In this document: in pieces, positions 8,389 to 17,534 of the stretch
Numbering within the stretch: the first letter of the stretch is position 1
Layout of the letters: each line of letters begins with the position of its first letter
DNA from: Acanthopleuribacter pedis
GTDB taxonomy: Bacteria; Acidobacteriota; Holophagae; Acanthopleuribacterales; Acanthopleuribacteraceae
Length of the DNA stretch: 64,000 bases
Direction: 5' to 3'
NCBI RefSeq assembly: GCF_017377855.1
Contig: NZ_JAFREP010000005.1
Span: 310,001 to 374,000 of the forward strand
Notes under the pieces: model-generated
Database searches by the model: none
What the model saw: the letters and a program-made list of their open reading frames with translations, nothing else
What the model was told of the DNA's origin: nothing
Program-made: the position numbers and the translations under genes

Positions 8389-9486
8389 TTATTCGGCGAT
8401 GAAGGTTTCGATCAAACCCTTGAGTTTGCCCAGTTGTTTTTTCGAGAGATTGGCGTCCGCGTTGACGCTCTGGCATTTGAGCGCCATTTGTTCGGTGATG
8501 AGTGACGACAAGACGATGACCGGCAAACTGGGAAACAGGCTTTTGAGATTGCGGCACAGGGTGAGGCCGTCCATTTGCGGCATTTCAATATCGGTGATGA
8601 CCAGATCGCAGACATCTTTGATGCCGCCGCCGCGATTGATCGCCTCGTTCGCGCGTTTTTCCAAATGGCGGAAGAGCACCAACCCGTTTTCGAAAACGGC
8701 GAGGTTGCGGTAGTTCCAGTGGTGCAGGGTGCTGATCAGATTCATGCGGAAGAGGTTGGAATCCTCGGCCAGGTAAAGGGAGGGGCCCAACGCGTCCTCG
8801 TTGGCCGTCGGTGCCGGGGCCTGTGCGCTGGGTGCCGGGGTTTGTATCTTGGGTGCCGGTGCGGCCGGCACGGCGGGTGTGGTCGGCGCCGGTGCGGCGG
8901 CGTTGCGCCACATGGCGGTTGCCGCGAGGGCCTCGGCGCTCACACCCGCGGGCGGGGGGCCCGGTGCGGCGGTCGGTACCGGGGGCGCGGCTGCTTGTTC
9001 CGACTCGGCCGCGTCGAGTTGTGGGGCGCCTTGTACGTCTTCCAAAATGCACTCGAAATCGAGAATGGCGATTTCGCGGTTTTCCAACACCACCATGCCG
9101 GTTACCCGTGGATTGTGCATCTGCAGTGCCGGTGAGGTCGGTTGGAAATCCGTCCAATTAATGCGATGGATTTTGTTGACCCCGTCAACCAGGTAGCCGC
9201 TTAAGCTGCTGTTGAAATCGGTGAGGATGATGATGCGCGGTACCTTGGTTTCGGTGACCTGCCGGTGCAAATGGCGGTTCAAGTCGAGGATGGGCACGTG
9301 GTGCCCGAGATGATGCAGCGAACCCAGCATGCTGGGGATTTGGTCGGGGAGTGCGGTGATTTGATCGGCCTCGTAGCGGACCATCTGCTTGACCTTGGCG
9401 ACGTTGATCCCGAAACTTTGATCGCCCAGATAGAATTCGAGGAACTCGACTTCGTTGGTTCCCGCTTCCAAGAGTATTTCGTGCAA
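8389..9486 (-). CDS. cheV: CheV-type chemotaxis coupling protein
   Basis: A 365-residue CheW-receiver fusion. The CheW-like coupling domain spans about residues 10-155 (FYLGDQSFGINVAKVKQ, VPILDLN, ILTDFNSS). An unusually long Ala/Pro linker follows (about 165-235), then a receiver domain (240-365) with acidic AEDS, phospho-acceptor Asp299 in ITDIEMPQMDG and the conserved Lys in LSKKQL. CheV links receptors to CheA and adapts the signal through phosphorylation. The start is TTG 9486 with GAGGGG at six bases; no ATG gives the full CheW domain. No other che genes lie in the window. Confidence 0.9.
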   Translation of the reverse strand: MHEILLEAGTNEVEFLEFYLGDQSFGINVAKVKQMVRYEADQITALPDQIPSMLGSLHHLGHHVPILDLNRHLHRQVTETKVPRIIILTDFNSSLSGYLVDGVNKIHRINWTDFQPTSPALQMHNPRVTGMVVLENREIAILDFECILEDVQGAPQLDAAESEQAAAPPVPTAAPGPPPAGVSAEALAATAMWRNAAAPAPTTPAVPAAPAPKIQTPAPSAQAPAPTANEDALGPSLYLAEDSNLFRMNLISTLHHWNYRNLAVFENGLVLFRHLEKRANEAINRGGGIKDVCDLVITDIEMPQMDGLTLCRNLKSLFPSLPVIVLSSLITEQMALKCQSVNADANLSKKQLGKLKGLIETFIAE

Positions 9487-10048
9487 GGTGTACCCCTCGG
9501 CGTCGGTGGGACCTTGATCAGAGACGGGGTCCGACGACGGTTGTTTCGCGTTTTGGTGCTAAATCATGGATGAGTTGCCGCCCATTATAATCCGAATTCG
9601 CGCTTTGTGGCGGCGAGAACCCGTGCGCAACCGAGGATTGCGAAATAGAAGTCGGACCATCGGTGTTTCTTTGAGGTGCGGCACCCACCCGGCATGGGCG
9701 GTGGGCCGCCCGCGCCGGGGTTTGGAGAAGGCCTTCGTGCTTGCCGATGCCGCGGGTAAATGCGGCTGTTGGTTTACCTTGAAAAGCGTTAAACCTAAGA
9801 AGCGCGATAAGCGTGAGGGGTTTTGGCTAAAGATCTGGAGCGAAATGGTTTGAAAAAAGCGGGCCGGGGTCGCGCACGACCGCACCCGTTGGGTGCGGTG
9901 CGCATTTTCACAGGCCGTTGCAGTCCAGAGGTTTCGCCAAAATCGCCGCGCTTCGGCGCTTCTTAGGTTAAACTATCCAGAACAAAATAGAACCACCGAT
10001 ACGGCAGGTGAGACCCGGCCGGACCTTTCGCCGGGAAAGGAAGTAACG
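9487..10048. other. Long divergent region cheV/flavoenzyme with hairpins
   Basis: About 560 bases without a credible gene. ACCGCACCC-GTT-GGGTGCGGT forms a strong hairpin at 9879-9899, extended by GCGC pairs and followed by ATTTTC. An 18-base sequence at 9788-9805 recurs inverted at 9956-9973 with 17 of 18 matches. Frames on both strands (for example 9566-9853) lack ribosome sites. Confidence 0.5.
9788..9973. repeat. Inverted repeat pair, 18 bp, 150-base spacer
   Basis: GTTAAACCTAAGAAGCGC at 9788-9805 matches the reverse complement of 9956-9973 with one mismatch. The hairpin at 9879-9899 lies between the arms. Function unknown; the termini could be ends of a decayed small element or the base of a large RNA stem. 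Confidence 0.55.
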
Positions 10049-11482
10049 ATGGACGAGATCAAAGTAGACGTCGCGATAATCGGCGCCGGCACCGCGGGTC
10101 TGGGTGCCTATCGCAACGCCAAAAAACACCGTGAGCGCGTGGTGATGATTGAGGGGGGACCCTACGGGACGACCTGTGCCCGCGTGGGGTGCATGCCCAG
10201 TAAGCTGCTGATCGCGGCGGCCGAGGCGGCCCATCAATTAGAAAAAGCGCCCGCCTTCGGGGTGCATTTCGACGGCGCACCGCGGATTGAGGGTCGCGAG
10301 GTGATGGCCCGGGTCAAGCGCGAGCGCGACCGATTCGTCGGTTTTGTGGTCGAATCGGTGGAGAATATTCCGGCCGAGGACCGCCTGCGTGGCTATGCCC
10401 GTTTTATCGACAACCACCGTTTACAAGTGGACGGCAAGGTGGTGCATGCGCGCACCGTTGTAATTGCAACCGGCTCTTCCCCGGCCGTGCCCGGTATGTT
10501 CCGCGACCTGGGCGACCGCCTGTTGGTGAACGACGCTATTTTTGAATGGGACGACCTACCCAAGTCCGTGGCCGTTTTTGGGCCCGGTGTGATTGGTTTG
10601 GAACTGGGCCAGGCGTTGCATCGGCTCGGTGTACGGGTGCGCATCTTCGGGCGCGGCGGCAACGTGGGTCCCTTGACCGATCCGGCCGTTTTGGAAAAAT
10701 GCGCCACCACGCTCTCGGAAGAATTTTACTTGGATCCCGATGCCGTGATCGGGGCTTTGTCGCGCGAGGAAGATCACGTGGTGATTACCTACAAACACCG
10801 CGACGGCGACCAACGCACCGAGTCGTTTGATTACGTGATCGCCGCCACCGGGCGCACCCCCAATGTGCGCAACCTGGGTTTGGAAAATACCGACCTGCCC
10901 TTGGACGAGCGCGGCGTACCGGTTCACGATCCCTACACCATGCAGGTCGGCGATTCCCATGTGTTTATCGCGGGTGACGCCACCAACGAGCGACCCTTGT
11001 TGCACGAGGCCGCCGACGAGGGGCGCATCGCCGGTGAAAACGCGGGTCGTTATCCCGACATTCGCGCCGGCGTGCGCCGTTCCTCGCTGGGCATCGTGTT
11101 CTCCGATCCCCAAATCGCCATGGTCGGTTGTTCCTACAAAATGCTCACCGAGGGGTGTTTCGCCGTCGGCGAGGTCTCGTTCGACGATCAGGGCCGTAGC
11201 CGCGTCATGCTGCGCAACAAAGGCTTGCTGCGGGTGTACGCGGAACACGGGACCGGTTTGTTCAAAGGTGCCGAGATGTTCGGTCCCGCCGCGGAGCACA
11301 TCGGGCATCTCTTAGCCTGGGCGCACCAGCGCAAGATGACCATTGCCGAGATGTTGGCCATGCCCTTTTACCATCCGGTCATCGAAGAAGGGGTGCGCAC
11401 CGCCCTGCGCGATGTGAACAACAAGCTCCATCTGGGACCGGTTCCGGTTCCGCGCTGCCTGGACTGCGGTCCCGGCGCCTAA
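10049..11482 (+). CDS. Dihydrolipoamide dehydrogenase-like flavoprotein disulfide reductase
   Basis: A 477-residue class I pyridine nucleotide-disulfide oxidoreductase. The FAD site is IIGAGTAGLGA near the N-terminus, the redox-active disulfide is CARVGC followed by MPSK, the NAD(P) site is VFGPGVIGLELG, the second FAD motif is VFIAGDATNE, and the C-terminal active-site His-Glu is in FYHPVIEEG. All catalytic parts are intact. Sequence style is that of lipoamide dehydrogenase-like enzymes not linked to a 2-oxo acid dehydrogenase operon; none is nearby, so the physiological substrate is open. ATG 10049 follows GAAAGGAAG. Its TAA stop lies in the CTAA tetranucleotide bordering the first dispersed repeat element. 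Confidence 0.85.
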   Translation: MDEIKVDVAIIGAGTAGLGAYRNAKKHRERVVMIEGGPYGTTCARVGCMPSKLLIAAAEAAHQLEKAPAFGVHFDGAPRIEGREVMARVKRERDRFVGFVVESVENIPAEDRLRGYARFIDNHRLQVDGKVVHARTVVIATGSSPAVPGMFRDLGDRLLVNDAIFEWDDLPKSVAVFGPGVIGLELGQALHRLGVRVRIFGRGGNVGPLTDPAVLEKCATTLSEEFYLDPDAVIGALSREEDHVVITYKHRDGDQRTESFDYVIAATGRTPNVRNLGLENTDLPLDERGVPVHDPYTMQVGDSHVFIAGDATNERPLLHEAADEGRIAGENAGRYPDIRAGVRRSSLGIVFSDPQIAMVGCSYKMLTEGCFAVGEVSFDDQGRSRVMLRNKGLLRVYAEHGTGLFKGAEMFGPAAEHIGHLLAWAHQRKMTIAEMLAMPFYHPVIEEGVRTALRDVNNKLHLGPVPVPRCLDCGPGA

Positions 11483-11699
11483 CCCGCATTTCTCACAAGG
11501 AATTCTGCGACGGGGCAAGCCATGCGATTACGAGGGGGCGGCCTTCCGCGGGGCGGCCATCCGCATTACTCGGTCGAGTCGCCTTCGCCTCAGCTGCTAC
11601 GCCGAATGGTCGGACCCCTGCGCCGTCTCTCGGTCGTAATCTTCGTACTCACAAGGCTTTCTGCTTCTCGCGACGAATCCTTGTGAGAATTGCGGGCTA
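11480..11699 (+). mobile_element. MITE-like palindromic element, copy 1
   Basis: The body (11483-11696) begins CCCGCATTTCTCACAAGG and ends CCTTGTGAGAATTGCGGG, an imperfect terminal inverted repeat. It is bounded by CTAA at 11479-11482 and 11697-11700, consistent with a 4-base target duplication of YTAR type. A nested pair CTCACAAGG/CCTTGTGAG lies at 11648-11656 and 11679-11687. No coding frame is present. Closely related sequences occur at 18.5, 21.1 and 28.1 kb. It sits between converging genes and provides the TAA stop of the flavoenzyme. Assignment as non-autonomous transposon is inference. Confidence 0.8.
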
Positions 11700-11767
11700 A
11701 GCAGGCCGCCGCGGGTGACTTCGCCCGCGGCTTGAGCGGACGCTCTTTGGTTTGCGGGCGATGTGCC

Positions 11768-12673
11768 TTAGCTTTCCATGTACATGGCCACGATTTCCTC
11801 GTCGAGGACCTGGTCCAAGGTCATTATTTTGAATTCTTTCGAACCCGCGTAGGCCAGCCACCAGCTTTTTAGATCCTCGGGGATGCCCTCGTATTCCACC
11901 AGCCAATGGTCGGTTTCGGCTTCCACCTTGGACCCGTACCGTTCCAGCCACGGGGTGATGTCGGCCCAGGGGGCGAGCACCACCTCGGGTTCGTCGCCTT
12001 CCTGAAAATCGTCGCGCATTTCGTGGCTGACCAGCACCACGTAATCCACCTCGGGCAAGGCCAACGGGCCGCCGTCGCCCCAAATCACCGCCGTGTGAAC
12101 CTGATCGTCGACCCAAATAAAGTTGAACTTGGGGACATAGGCCTCTCCCTCGAGGCTCGCTTCATAGGTCTCGCGCGCCACGTTCCAACGCCAATACTGC
12201 TTGATGCGTGGTGCCGGTGTGCAGGGAAAGGGGTGTTCGGGGTGCTGGTCGACAATGGCCTCGACCGCAAAGGCGTTGGCGTGGTTCCAGCCCTTCAGAA
12301 AGGCCGCGCGCGAAAACAAGCCTTCCCCCAGGCCGTCGTTTTGTGGGTCGACCACGTGCAGTTCGAAATGGTTGATAAAGGCTTCCAGCTCGTCGGCCGC
12401 TTCTAGAGCGAACACGTGGGGGCGGAACAGGTTGATGTCGAAAACAATCGGAATTAGTTGGTATTCGGCTTCCTGAAGCGGTTCGTCCTTGTCGCGTTCG
12501 GGGAGTTCGGCGTCGAATTCGAAATAGAAATAGATGCCCGAGTCGACGTTTTGGTAATGGGCGTGGTTCTCTTCGAGCAGGTAGTTCTTGCGGTCTTGGA
12601 AAAAGGCCACAAATTCGGTGTAGTCGGGAGGTTCCACCTGCATCTGCTGAGTGAAAAATAATTCGTAACTCAT
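11768..12673 (-). CDS. Hypothetical acidic cytoplasmic protein
   Basis: I do not recognise this 301-residue protein. It has no signal peptide or membrane segment, is rich in Asp/Glu and aromatic residues (for example YWRWNV, SWWLAY), and seems to be a single globular alpha/beta domain. ATG 12673 follows AAAGGTAG. Codon use and composition match neighbouring genes, so it is likely real. It is transcribed alone toward the repeat element and the flavoenzyme gene, and is separated by about 230 bases from the HEAT-like gene upstream. No function can be offered from sequence or context. Confidence 0.65.
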   Translation of the reverse strand: MSYELFFTQQMQVEPPDYTEFVAFFQDRKNYLLEENHAHYQNVDSGIYFYFEFDAELPERDKDEPLQEAEYQLIPIVFDINLFRPHVFALEAADELEAFINHFELHVVDPQNDGLGEGLFSRAAFLKGWNHANAFAVEAIVDQHPEHPFPCTPAPRIKQYWRWNVARETYEASLEGEAYVPKFNFIWVDDQVHTAVIWGDGGPLALPEVDYVVLVSHEMRDDFQEGDEPEVVLAPWADITPWLERYGSKVEAETDHWLVEYEGIPEDLKSWWLAYAGSKEFKIMTLDQVLDEEIVAMYMES

Positions 12674-12903
12674 GAATCTACCTTTTAAGTCGGGTCATAT
12701 CGCCCTGTGTTCGCCGGTGAGCTAGCCCGCTGTCAAAAGCGGCGAAGGGCATGCATGTTTCTCTTATCGTATCGGCGCCGCAATTATTGATGGCTAAAAT
12801 CAAGGTGGCGGTGCTTGGTCCAATTCCGCTTCTTGTTTCCGCGGCAAACTAAGGTGTCCGTTCGGTTGATTTTCTCAGTGAGTCCCGATCTTCCTATTGC
12901 GGG

Positions 12904-14289
12904 TTAGGCTGTCGGGTTGGGGTTGTTGGCTTGATTGAGCGCGCCGGTGGTCGGTGGGGTCGGGCTCAGTGCGCCCTGGCTTGGTTCGGAAACCGGCGTC
13001 AGCGAACCGGCGTGTTCGTGGGCCGGGAACTTCGCAGAGAGGACGTCGAGGGTTTCGTTGAGTTCGCGTTTGAGGGTGCCGCCGGCTTCGGGCACCGCGG
13101 CGCGCAACGGCGCTAAGCTGTCCCGTTGCCCAATTGCACGCAGGTGTCGTACCGCGGTGACTTGCTCGTCTTTGTCCCCGCTTTCAAGTACATCAAACAG
13201 GAAGTGGCGCACGCCCTCGTGGTCTTCGCGGATAATCGCCGACAAAATTTCCGGCCGGTAATGGTTGCGGTGGAACAGCGCGATCAGGTGTGGGATGCAG
13301 GCCGGCTCCTGCTGCTCGCCGAGGCGGTCCAGCAGGGCTTGAAACATGATGGGGTTGCCGAGGGTTGTGTGCAGCAAAAGGTGAAGCGGGTAATCGTCGC
13401 GTTTGGCGAGCATGTCGAGGGTGGCAAGGCGCGTCTGGTGATGGTCATGCACCAAGGCGTGTCGGATGCCCGCGTTGCTTACCGGCATGCCGCAGTAGAG
13501 CTTGAGCAGGTGGCCGAAGGGGTTTTGGCTTTCCACCAGGGCGTCGCCGAGGGTTTCACGAACCTGTTCGGGTTGGTGGTGTTCGCACATGGTGCGAAAC
13601 ATCGCCTGGAGCAGCGGTTGCGGGTGTTCGCCTTCTAGGTAGCGGCCGATGACCTCGAGTTTGGGTTTTTGGTGCAACAGGTAATCCACCAATTCCATGA
13701 TGATCGCTTGGTCCTGCTGCATGCGGGTCTGGTGGAGCGCGCCGGCGCCGTGAAGCCGAAAAATCAGATGGGTATCGTGGATCTCGAAGGTTAGCCAGGG
13801 TTCGAAAAGCGCCAGATGCGGCCCTAGGGTTTGCAAAAGGATTTGATGGTCACCCTGGTAGCGGTAAACCCAAGGTGTGTAGGGATCTTTTTGTCGCAAG
13901 TGCTTGTTGAGAAGGTCAAAGGTGTTAGGGTCGTCGTCGCCTTTAGTGGGCGTGAGGGTAAAACCAAAGGATTGGGGCTCCCGAAAGGCGACGCGGTAAA
14001 CCAAGGTGTTGTTGGCGTGGAGACCGGAGGAATCGGTTTCCAATAAAAGCGTGAGGGTATAGCTGTCATTGACCTCAAGTTTCCAACCATTTTCTGGATT
14101 TGTGCCTGGGTAGATGCGCTTGAAGCTGTGGGCTAACCGATTGTTATAGAGCTGCTTGAAGCCAATGACCAGGGTGAGGCCGGCCATGGTGGCGGCGAAA
14201 ACGATCAGGACCATCGTGGTATCCGCGGTGGTGAGGGGTTGTTGGAAAACTGGATGGGTTGCCGCGCTTAGGCTGAAAAAAAGAAACAT
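12904..14289 (-). CDS. HEAT-like repeat protein with N-terminal membrane segment (paralogue A)
   Basis: A 461-residue protein. A hydrophobic segment near residues 25-45 (MVLIVFAATMAGLTLVIGF) anchors it, leaving an apparently cytoplasmic helical region. From about residue 200 paired helices resemble HEAT/armadillo repeats (YPLHLLLHTTLG, ACIPHLIALFHR, AVRHLRAIGQRDSLAPLRAA). The end is Pro/Thr/Asn-rich. It is clearly related in its second half to the protein at 16072-17418, so the two are paralogues flanking the beta-helix gene. ATG 14289 (MFLFFSL) has AGAGG upstream and was preferred over the start at 14346. Function unknown; HEAT repeats usually mediate protein binding. Confidence 0.65.
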   Translation of the reverse strand: MFLFFSLSAATHPVFQQPLTTADTTMVLIVFAATMAGLTLVIGFKQLYNNRLAHSFKRIYPGTNPENGWKLEVNDSYTLTLLLETDSSGLHANNTLVYRVAFREPQSFGFTLTPTKGDDDPNTFDLLNKHLRQKDPYTPWVYRYQGDHQILLQTLGPHLALFEPWLTFEIHDTHLIFRLHGAGALHQTRMQQDQAIIMELVDYLLHQKPKLEVIGRYLEGEHPQPLLQAMFRTMCEHHQPEQVRETLGDALVESQNPFGHLLKLYCGMPVSNAGIRHALVHDHHQTRLATLDMLAKRDDYPLHLLLHTTLGNPIMFQALLDRLGEQQEPACIPHLIALFHRNHYRPEILSAIIREDHEGVRHFLFDVLESGDKDEQVTAVRHLRAIGQRDSLAPLRAAVPEAGGTLKRELNETLDVLSAKFPAHEHAGSLTPVSEPSQGALSPTPPTTGALNQANNPNPTA

Positions 14290-14735
14290 CGTCGTCCGCC
14301 TCTGTCTCGACCGGAAGTTGCTCGCGCGCGGGTCGTTGGTATGCAACGCGCAAAACCGTGGCCGATCCGTCGGTTACCCTGTTTGTTAGGGTGTTTTATC
14401 GTCTGGGTCGGGGGATTCCATCAGGGTTAATTCGGCGCCGCGCGGTGCGAGTCTGAGATTCTCTTGGGCGGGCGCGGGGGTGGCCAGGCTGATTAGACCC
14501 TCGGGTTGTTGGATGCCGCGGCGCGTTCGATTCTTTGCGCGCGGTAGCCTGTCTGATTAAGTTACAATACACCCATCCACACGTTTGATCCGTTTTCTCG
14601 CTTGCCGTTTTTTTTGCAACGGGATGAGATCTTTTTTGGCGCTTCTTGGTGTTTCGCTAATAAAAAAGATCCATGCCGCATTTGGAGGACGTCGCGGGGT
14701 TCATGCGCCGATTTACGCTGATTTGGGAGGTTCGG
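14290..14735. other. Divergent intergenic region upstream of the beta-helix gene
   Basis: About 445 bases. TACAAT at about 14565-14570 could be a -10 element for the plus-strand gene. A small hairpin ACCCT...AGGGT followed by GTTTTAT lies near 14377-14398. Nothing else is recognised. Confidence 0.35.
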
Positions 14736-16031
14736 GTGCGATTCCAGCTTGTTGTCTTTTTGTTTGTGTTGTTCTGTGCACCGGTTTTTGCCGCCAAGAC
14801 CTATTTGGTCGGGGGCGACAAAGAGGCCGGCAAAGCCGCCGCGGAGGCGGCCGGAGCCAAGTGGGTCAAAAGTTTGACCAAAGCATTTGCCAAAGCTGCC
14901 AACGATCTAAACGGCGGTGAAAATGAGGTCGTGGTCAAATTGGCCGCCGGCGATCAAAACGGGGATTTGGGTTCGGGTGCCTATGCGCTGCCGCAATTTA
15001 ACAATCCATCGGGGTCACTCACCTTGATCGGTGGTTTCGACAATGCCTTCGCCAAACGCGATCCTTTCGGCACGCCCACCGTGATCACCACCATCGCCGA
15101 CCGCTCCGCGCCGCTGTGGACTTTTGCGCGCAACACCAAACTCAAAGCTTTGGTGGTCGACGGTTTGGTGTGGGACGCCACCGCCTCCAATCGCTACGAC
15201 GCCAAAACCAACAGCCTCCTCAAAGGCACCTCCAGCACCCACGTGTTTATTAAATTGAACTACTTTGAAACCGATTTGCTGGAATTTCGCAACAACGTGT
15301 TTCTCAACGCGCCCCATCGCGTCATCGAAACCTTGATCCGCGCCGCCACGCCCCAAGCCGAGGTGCGATTTATCAATTCGATTTTTCTCAACTGTGTGAT
15401 CCCGCTGAAGTTGGATTCGGCGCGTTTTCGCAACAAACCCAAAAAGATGGTGGTTGACCACTGCTCCTTTTTGCTCAATTGGGCCTACAATCCCGATCCC
15501 AACACCGGCAACCCTTGCGCGCTGGAGATTGGGCCCAAGGACGCCGCCGGCGAAATTCACATCACCAACAGTTTGTTTTACGCCAACTTCGGCGGCGCCA
15601 TTTTGGCCCTAAACCAACAGATGCCGGGTTTGACCCTGAACAACAACAACATCATCGGCAACGGCATGTTGCACGGTCAAAGCGACGCCGACGCCGTGGC
15701 GATGATTGTTTCGGCCGGTGGGCGCAAGCAACCCCTCGGCGTGGACGACCTGGAAGACGTGCCCGCGGTGGATGAGGCGGAGGACAACGTGTCGGTACTA
15801 CCCGGTATTCCGCTTGCCCTCGGTGAGGTAAAAACTGTCGACGCTTCGAAGATCAAGGTTGAGAAAACTTGGGAAAACGCGGTCAATCGGATCCTGGGTC
15901 GCAACGTTTCCGGCGGCACCGTCGCCATTAAGGACTACGCGCCCAAGAAAAGCTACGATCCGGTCAATCCACCGTTCGCCACCCGCGAGGGCGCCAAGCA
16001 ATACGGTGCCTCGGCCGCGAACGTGAAATAA
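14736..16031 (+). CDS. Secreted right-handed beta-helix-like protein
   Basis: A 431-residue exported protein. GTG 14736, with GGGAGG five bases upstream, gives a clean signal peptide MRFQLVVFLFVLFCAPVFA cleaved before AKTYLV; the upstream ATGs at 14673 and 14703 would add polar residues and are less likely. The mature protein has strand-turn repeats with Asn-rich turns (NNVFLNAPH, INSIFLNC, ITNSLFYANF, LNNNNIIGNGM), the hallmark of parallel beta-helices of the pectate-lyase/parallel-repeat type. No catalytic signature of a polysaccharide lyase was identified. It sits between two paralogous HEAT-like membrane proteins on the opposite strand, which hints at a shared surface role. Confidence 0.7.
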   Translation: MRFQLVVFLFVLFCAPVFAAKTYLVGGDKEAGKAAAEAAGAKWVKSLTKAFAKAANDLNGGENEVVVKLAAGDQNGDLGSGAYALPQFNNPSGSLTLIGGFDNAFAKRDPFGTPTVITTIADRSAPLWTFARNTKLKALVVDGLVWDATASNRYDAKTNSLLKGTSSTHVFIKLNYFETDLLEFRNNVFLNAPHRVIETLIRAATPQAEVRFINSIFLNCVIPLKLDSARFRNKPKKMVVDHCSFLLNWAYNPDPNTGNPCALEIGPKDAAGEIHITNSLFYANFGGAILALNQQMPGLTLNNNNIIGNGMLHGQSDADAVAMIVSAGGRKQPLGVDDLEDVPAVDEAEDNVSVLPGIPLALGEVKTVDASKIKVEKTWENAVNRILGRNVSGGTVAIKDYAPKKSYDPVNPPFATREGAKQYGASAANVK

Positions 16032-16036
16032 CCGCA

Positions 16037-16071
16037 ATCGTTGCCGCGCGCGGCCGCGCGCCGCGCGGACT
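16037..16071. terminator. GC-rich palindrome between converging genes
   Basis: An almost purely GC inverted repeat (CCGCGCGCGG near 16043 with CCGCGCGG near 16061) fills the gap between the beta-helix gene and the opposing HEAT-like gene. It lacks a T run, so termination is plausible but unproven. Confidence 0.35.
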
Positions 16072-17418
16072 TTATTCCGGGGGCGCGACCCTGCTCAAAT
16101 CGTCGCCCGGGCTTGCCGGGCTCAGCATGCCCGTGGTTTCTTCCATGGCGACAACCATCAGTGCGCCCGCGTTGGCGTCGCGTGGGTTTCTTGCTTCGAT
16201 TTGGTCGATGATTTTTTGAACCTCAAATTTGAACAAGAAATTGCCTTCTTGCGCGGCCGTTCGAATCAAATGGGTCGAGGTCCGGTCGCCCACGTGGGCG
16301 AGCAATTGGGCCGCCCGCTTCCTTTCGGGCCGCATGCCGTGGACCAAAAGCAGATGCAGGAAGCCGCGAACCCGCGCGTCATCAGGACGCAGCAAGAAAT
16401 TAAGCCAATCAGGCGAGGGTTTGGTGCTTTGGTACCAGGCAATGATATGAGGAACCGAGGCGTGGTCGTGATGATGTTGCAATTCGTTTAAACATTCCTG
16501 CGCCAATAGACCCTGTCCCAGGGCGTAGCCAAAAAGGTGGTGCAGGGGATAGCCTTTGCCGAGGACGATCACCCGAGAGAAGCGGCGAATGGCCGTGTGC
16601 TTGTGAAAGAGCAAGCGGGCAACCTCGAGCTGGGTGCCGGTGTGGCCCGCGTACAAACGCAGCAAATGCACGTGTTCGGCTTCCAGTCTGTCTTGGGTTG
16701 TGGCCAGGTAATGGTGAATCGCCTCGGGACTTTGGGCGCGGAGCGATTCGACCAGCAGATTGGCGCGTACGGCCGGGCCGACGAATTGAGCCTCGGGCAG
16801 GGCGACCACGGTTGGGCTGTACGGCCAGGTGAGCAGCAGCACCAGCAGCCGTTCCAAGCGCGGTCGGTCTTTTTCCAGCAAGCGTTTGCAGCGCGCGGGG
16901 TTGCCGGGTAGGGTGCCGCCCCCGTGTACGCTCGATAGCCACAACCCTTCCGTGGTGAGCCTGACCGGGTGAAAAGCATCACACTGCGCCTTCCATACTT
17001 GGAGGCGCCTTCGGATCTTGGCTTCGCCGATGTGGGTGAACGCTTTTCCCACGGGCACCGGCCGGCCCGCTTTGTTTAGGCCGCGCACAAAATAACAAAG
17101 GCCGCTCATTGGATGCTCGGAAGAATCGCGGGTGGCGATGGCAAACACTTGGTATTGAGTGGTTTTGAAGAGTGGCGGCGGGTCCGGCTCCGTCTCGGGA
17201 CGAAGCAGCGCATGGACCACCGGGTCGTCGGTGTGTTCGCGATTACGGGCGAGCCATTTGTAACCGGCAAAACCCACACCGGCCCATGCCGCCAGGCTGA
17301 GGATGATGTCTCCCATCAGGGTTACATCGGGATCGTAGACTTGGCAGCCGCTCATCAGCAAAGCTAGGGCCGCGGTTGTTATCCCGAAAATGACGGGGTG
17401 CTTTTTTCGCCTGTACAT
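16072..17418 (-). CDS. HEAT-like repeat lipoprotein/membrane protein (paralogue B)
   Basis: A 448-residue protein. The N-terminus has a signal sequence with lipobox LLMSGC (Cys about residue 25), followed by a second hydrophobic stretch (about 36-55, DIILSLAAWAGVGFAGYKWLA). The rest is helical. From about residue 240 it parallels paralogue A: YPLHHLFGYALG, SVPHIIAWYQ, RVRGFLHLLL and AAQLLAHVGDRTSTHLIRTA match segments there in order and spacing. ATG 17418 follows AAAGGA; the frame continues to 17451 without a better site. Function unknown; a protein-interaction scaffold at the envelope is inference. Confidence 0.65.
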   Translation of the reverse strand: MYRRKKHPVIFGITTAALALLMSGCQVYDPDVTLMGDIILSLAAWAGVGFAGYKWLARNREHTDDPVVHALLRPETEPDPPPLFKTTQYQVFAIATRDSSEHPMSGLCYFVRGLNKAGRPVPVGKAFTHIGEAKIRRRLQVWKAQCDAFHPVRLTTEGLWLSSVHGGGTLPGNPARCKRLLEKDRPRLERLLVLLLTWPYSPTVVALPEAQFVGPAVRANLLVESLRAQSPEAIHHYLATTQDRLEAEHVHLLRLYAGHTGTQLEVARLLFHKHTAIRRFSRVIVLGKGYPLHHLFGYALGQGLLAQECLNELQHHHDHASVPHIIAWYQSTKPSPDWLNFLLRPDDARVRGFLHLLLVHGMRPERKRAAQLLAHVGDRTSTHLIRTAAQEGNFLFKFEVQKIIDQIEARNPRDANAGALMVVAMEETTGMLSPASPGDDLSRVAPPE

Positions 17419-17457
17419 GGTTCCTTTCCGAGGTCCCGGGTTGGGGATCATTCCTTA

Positions 17458-17479
17458 AAGGGGGCGCGAGCGCCCCCTT
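17458..17479 (-). terminator. Hairpin after the PNPOx-like gene
   Basis: AAGGGGGCG-CGAG-CGCCCCCTT is a perfect nine-base stem between two minus-strand genes. The following T run is short (TTT), so it may be a weak terminator or mRNA-end stem. Confidence 0.5.
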
Positions 17480-17534
17480 GCGGGTGACATTCTCTTCGGT
17501 TGGATCGGCAAGGCGTGTTCCGTGGTTGATGGTT

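Noticed and set aside
9566..9853. 95-codon plus-strand frame between cheV and the flavoenzyme
   Set aside because: Has ATG but no ribosome site, Arg-rich composition and no recognisable feature; overlaps a competing minus-strand frame of equal quality.
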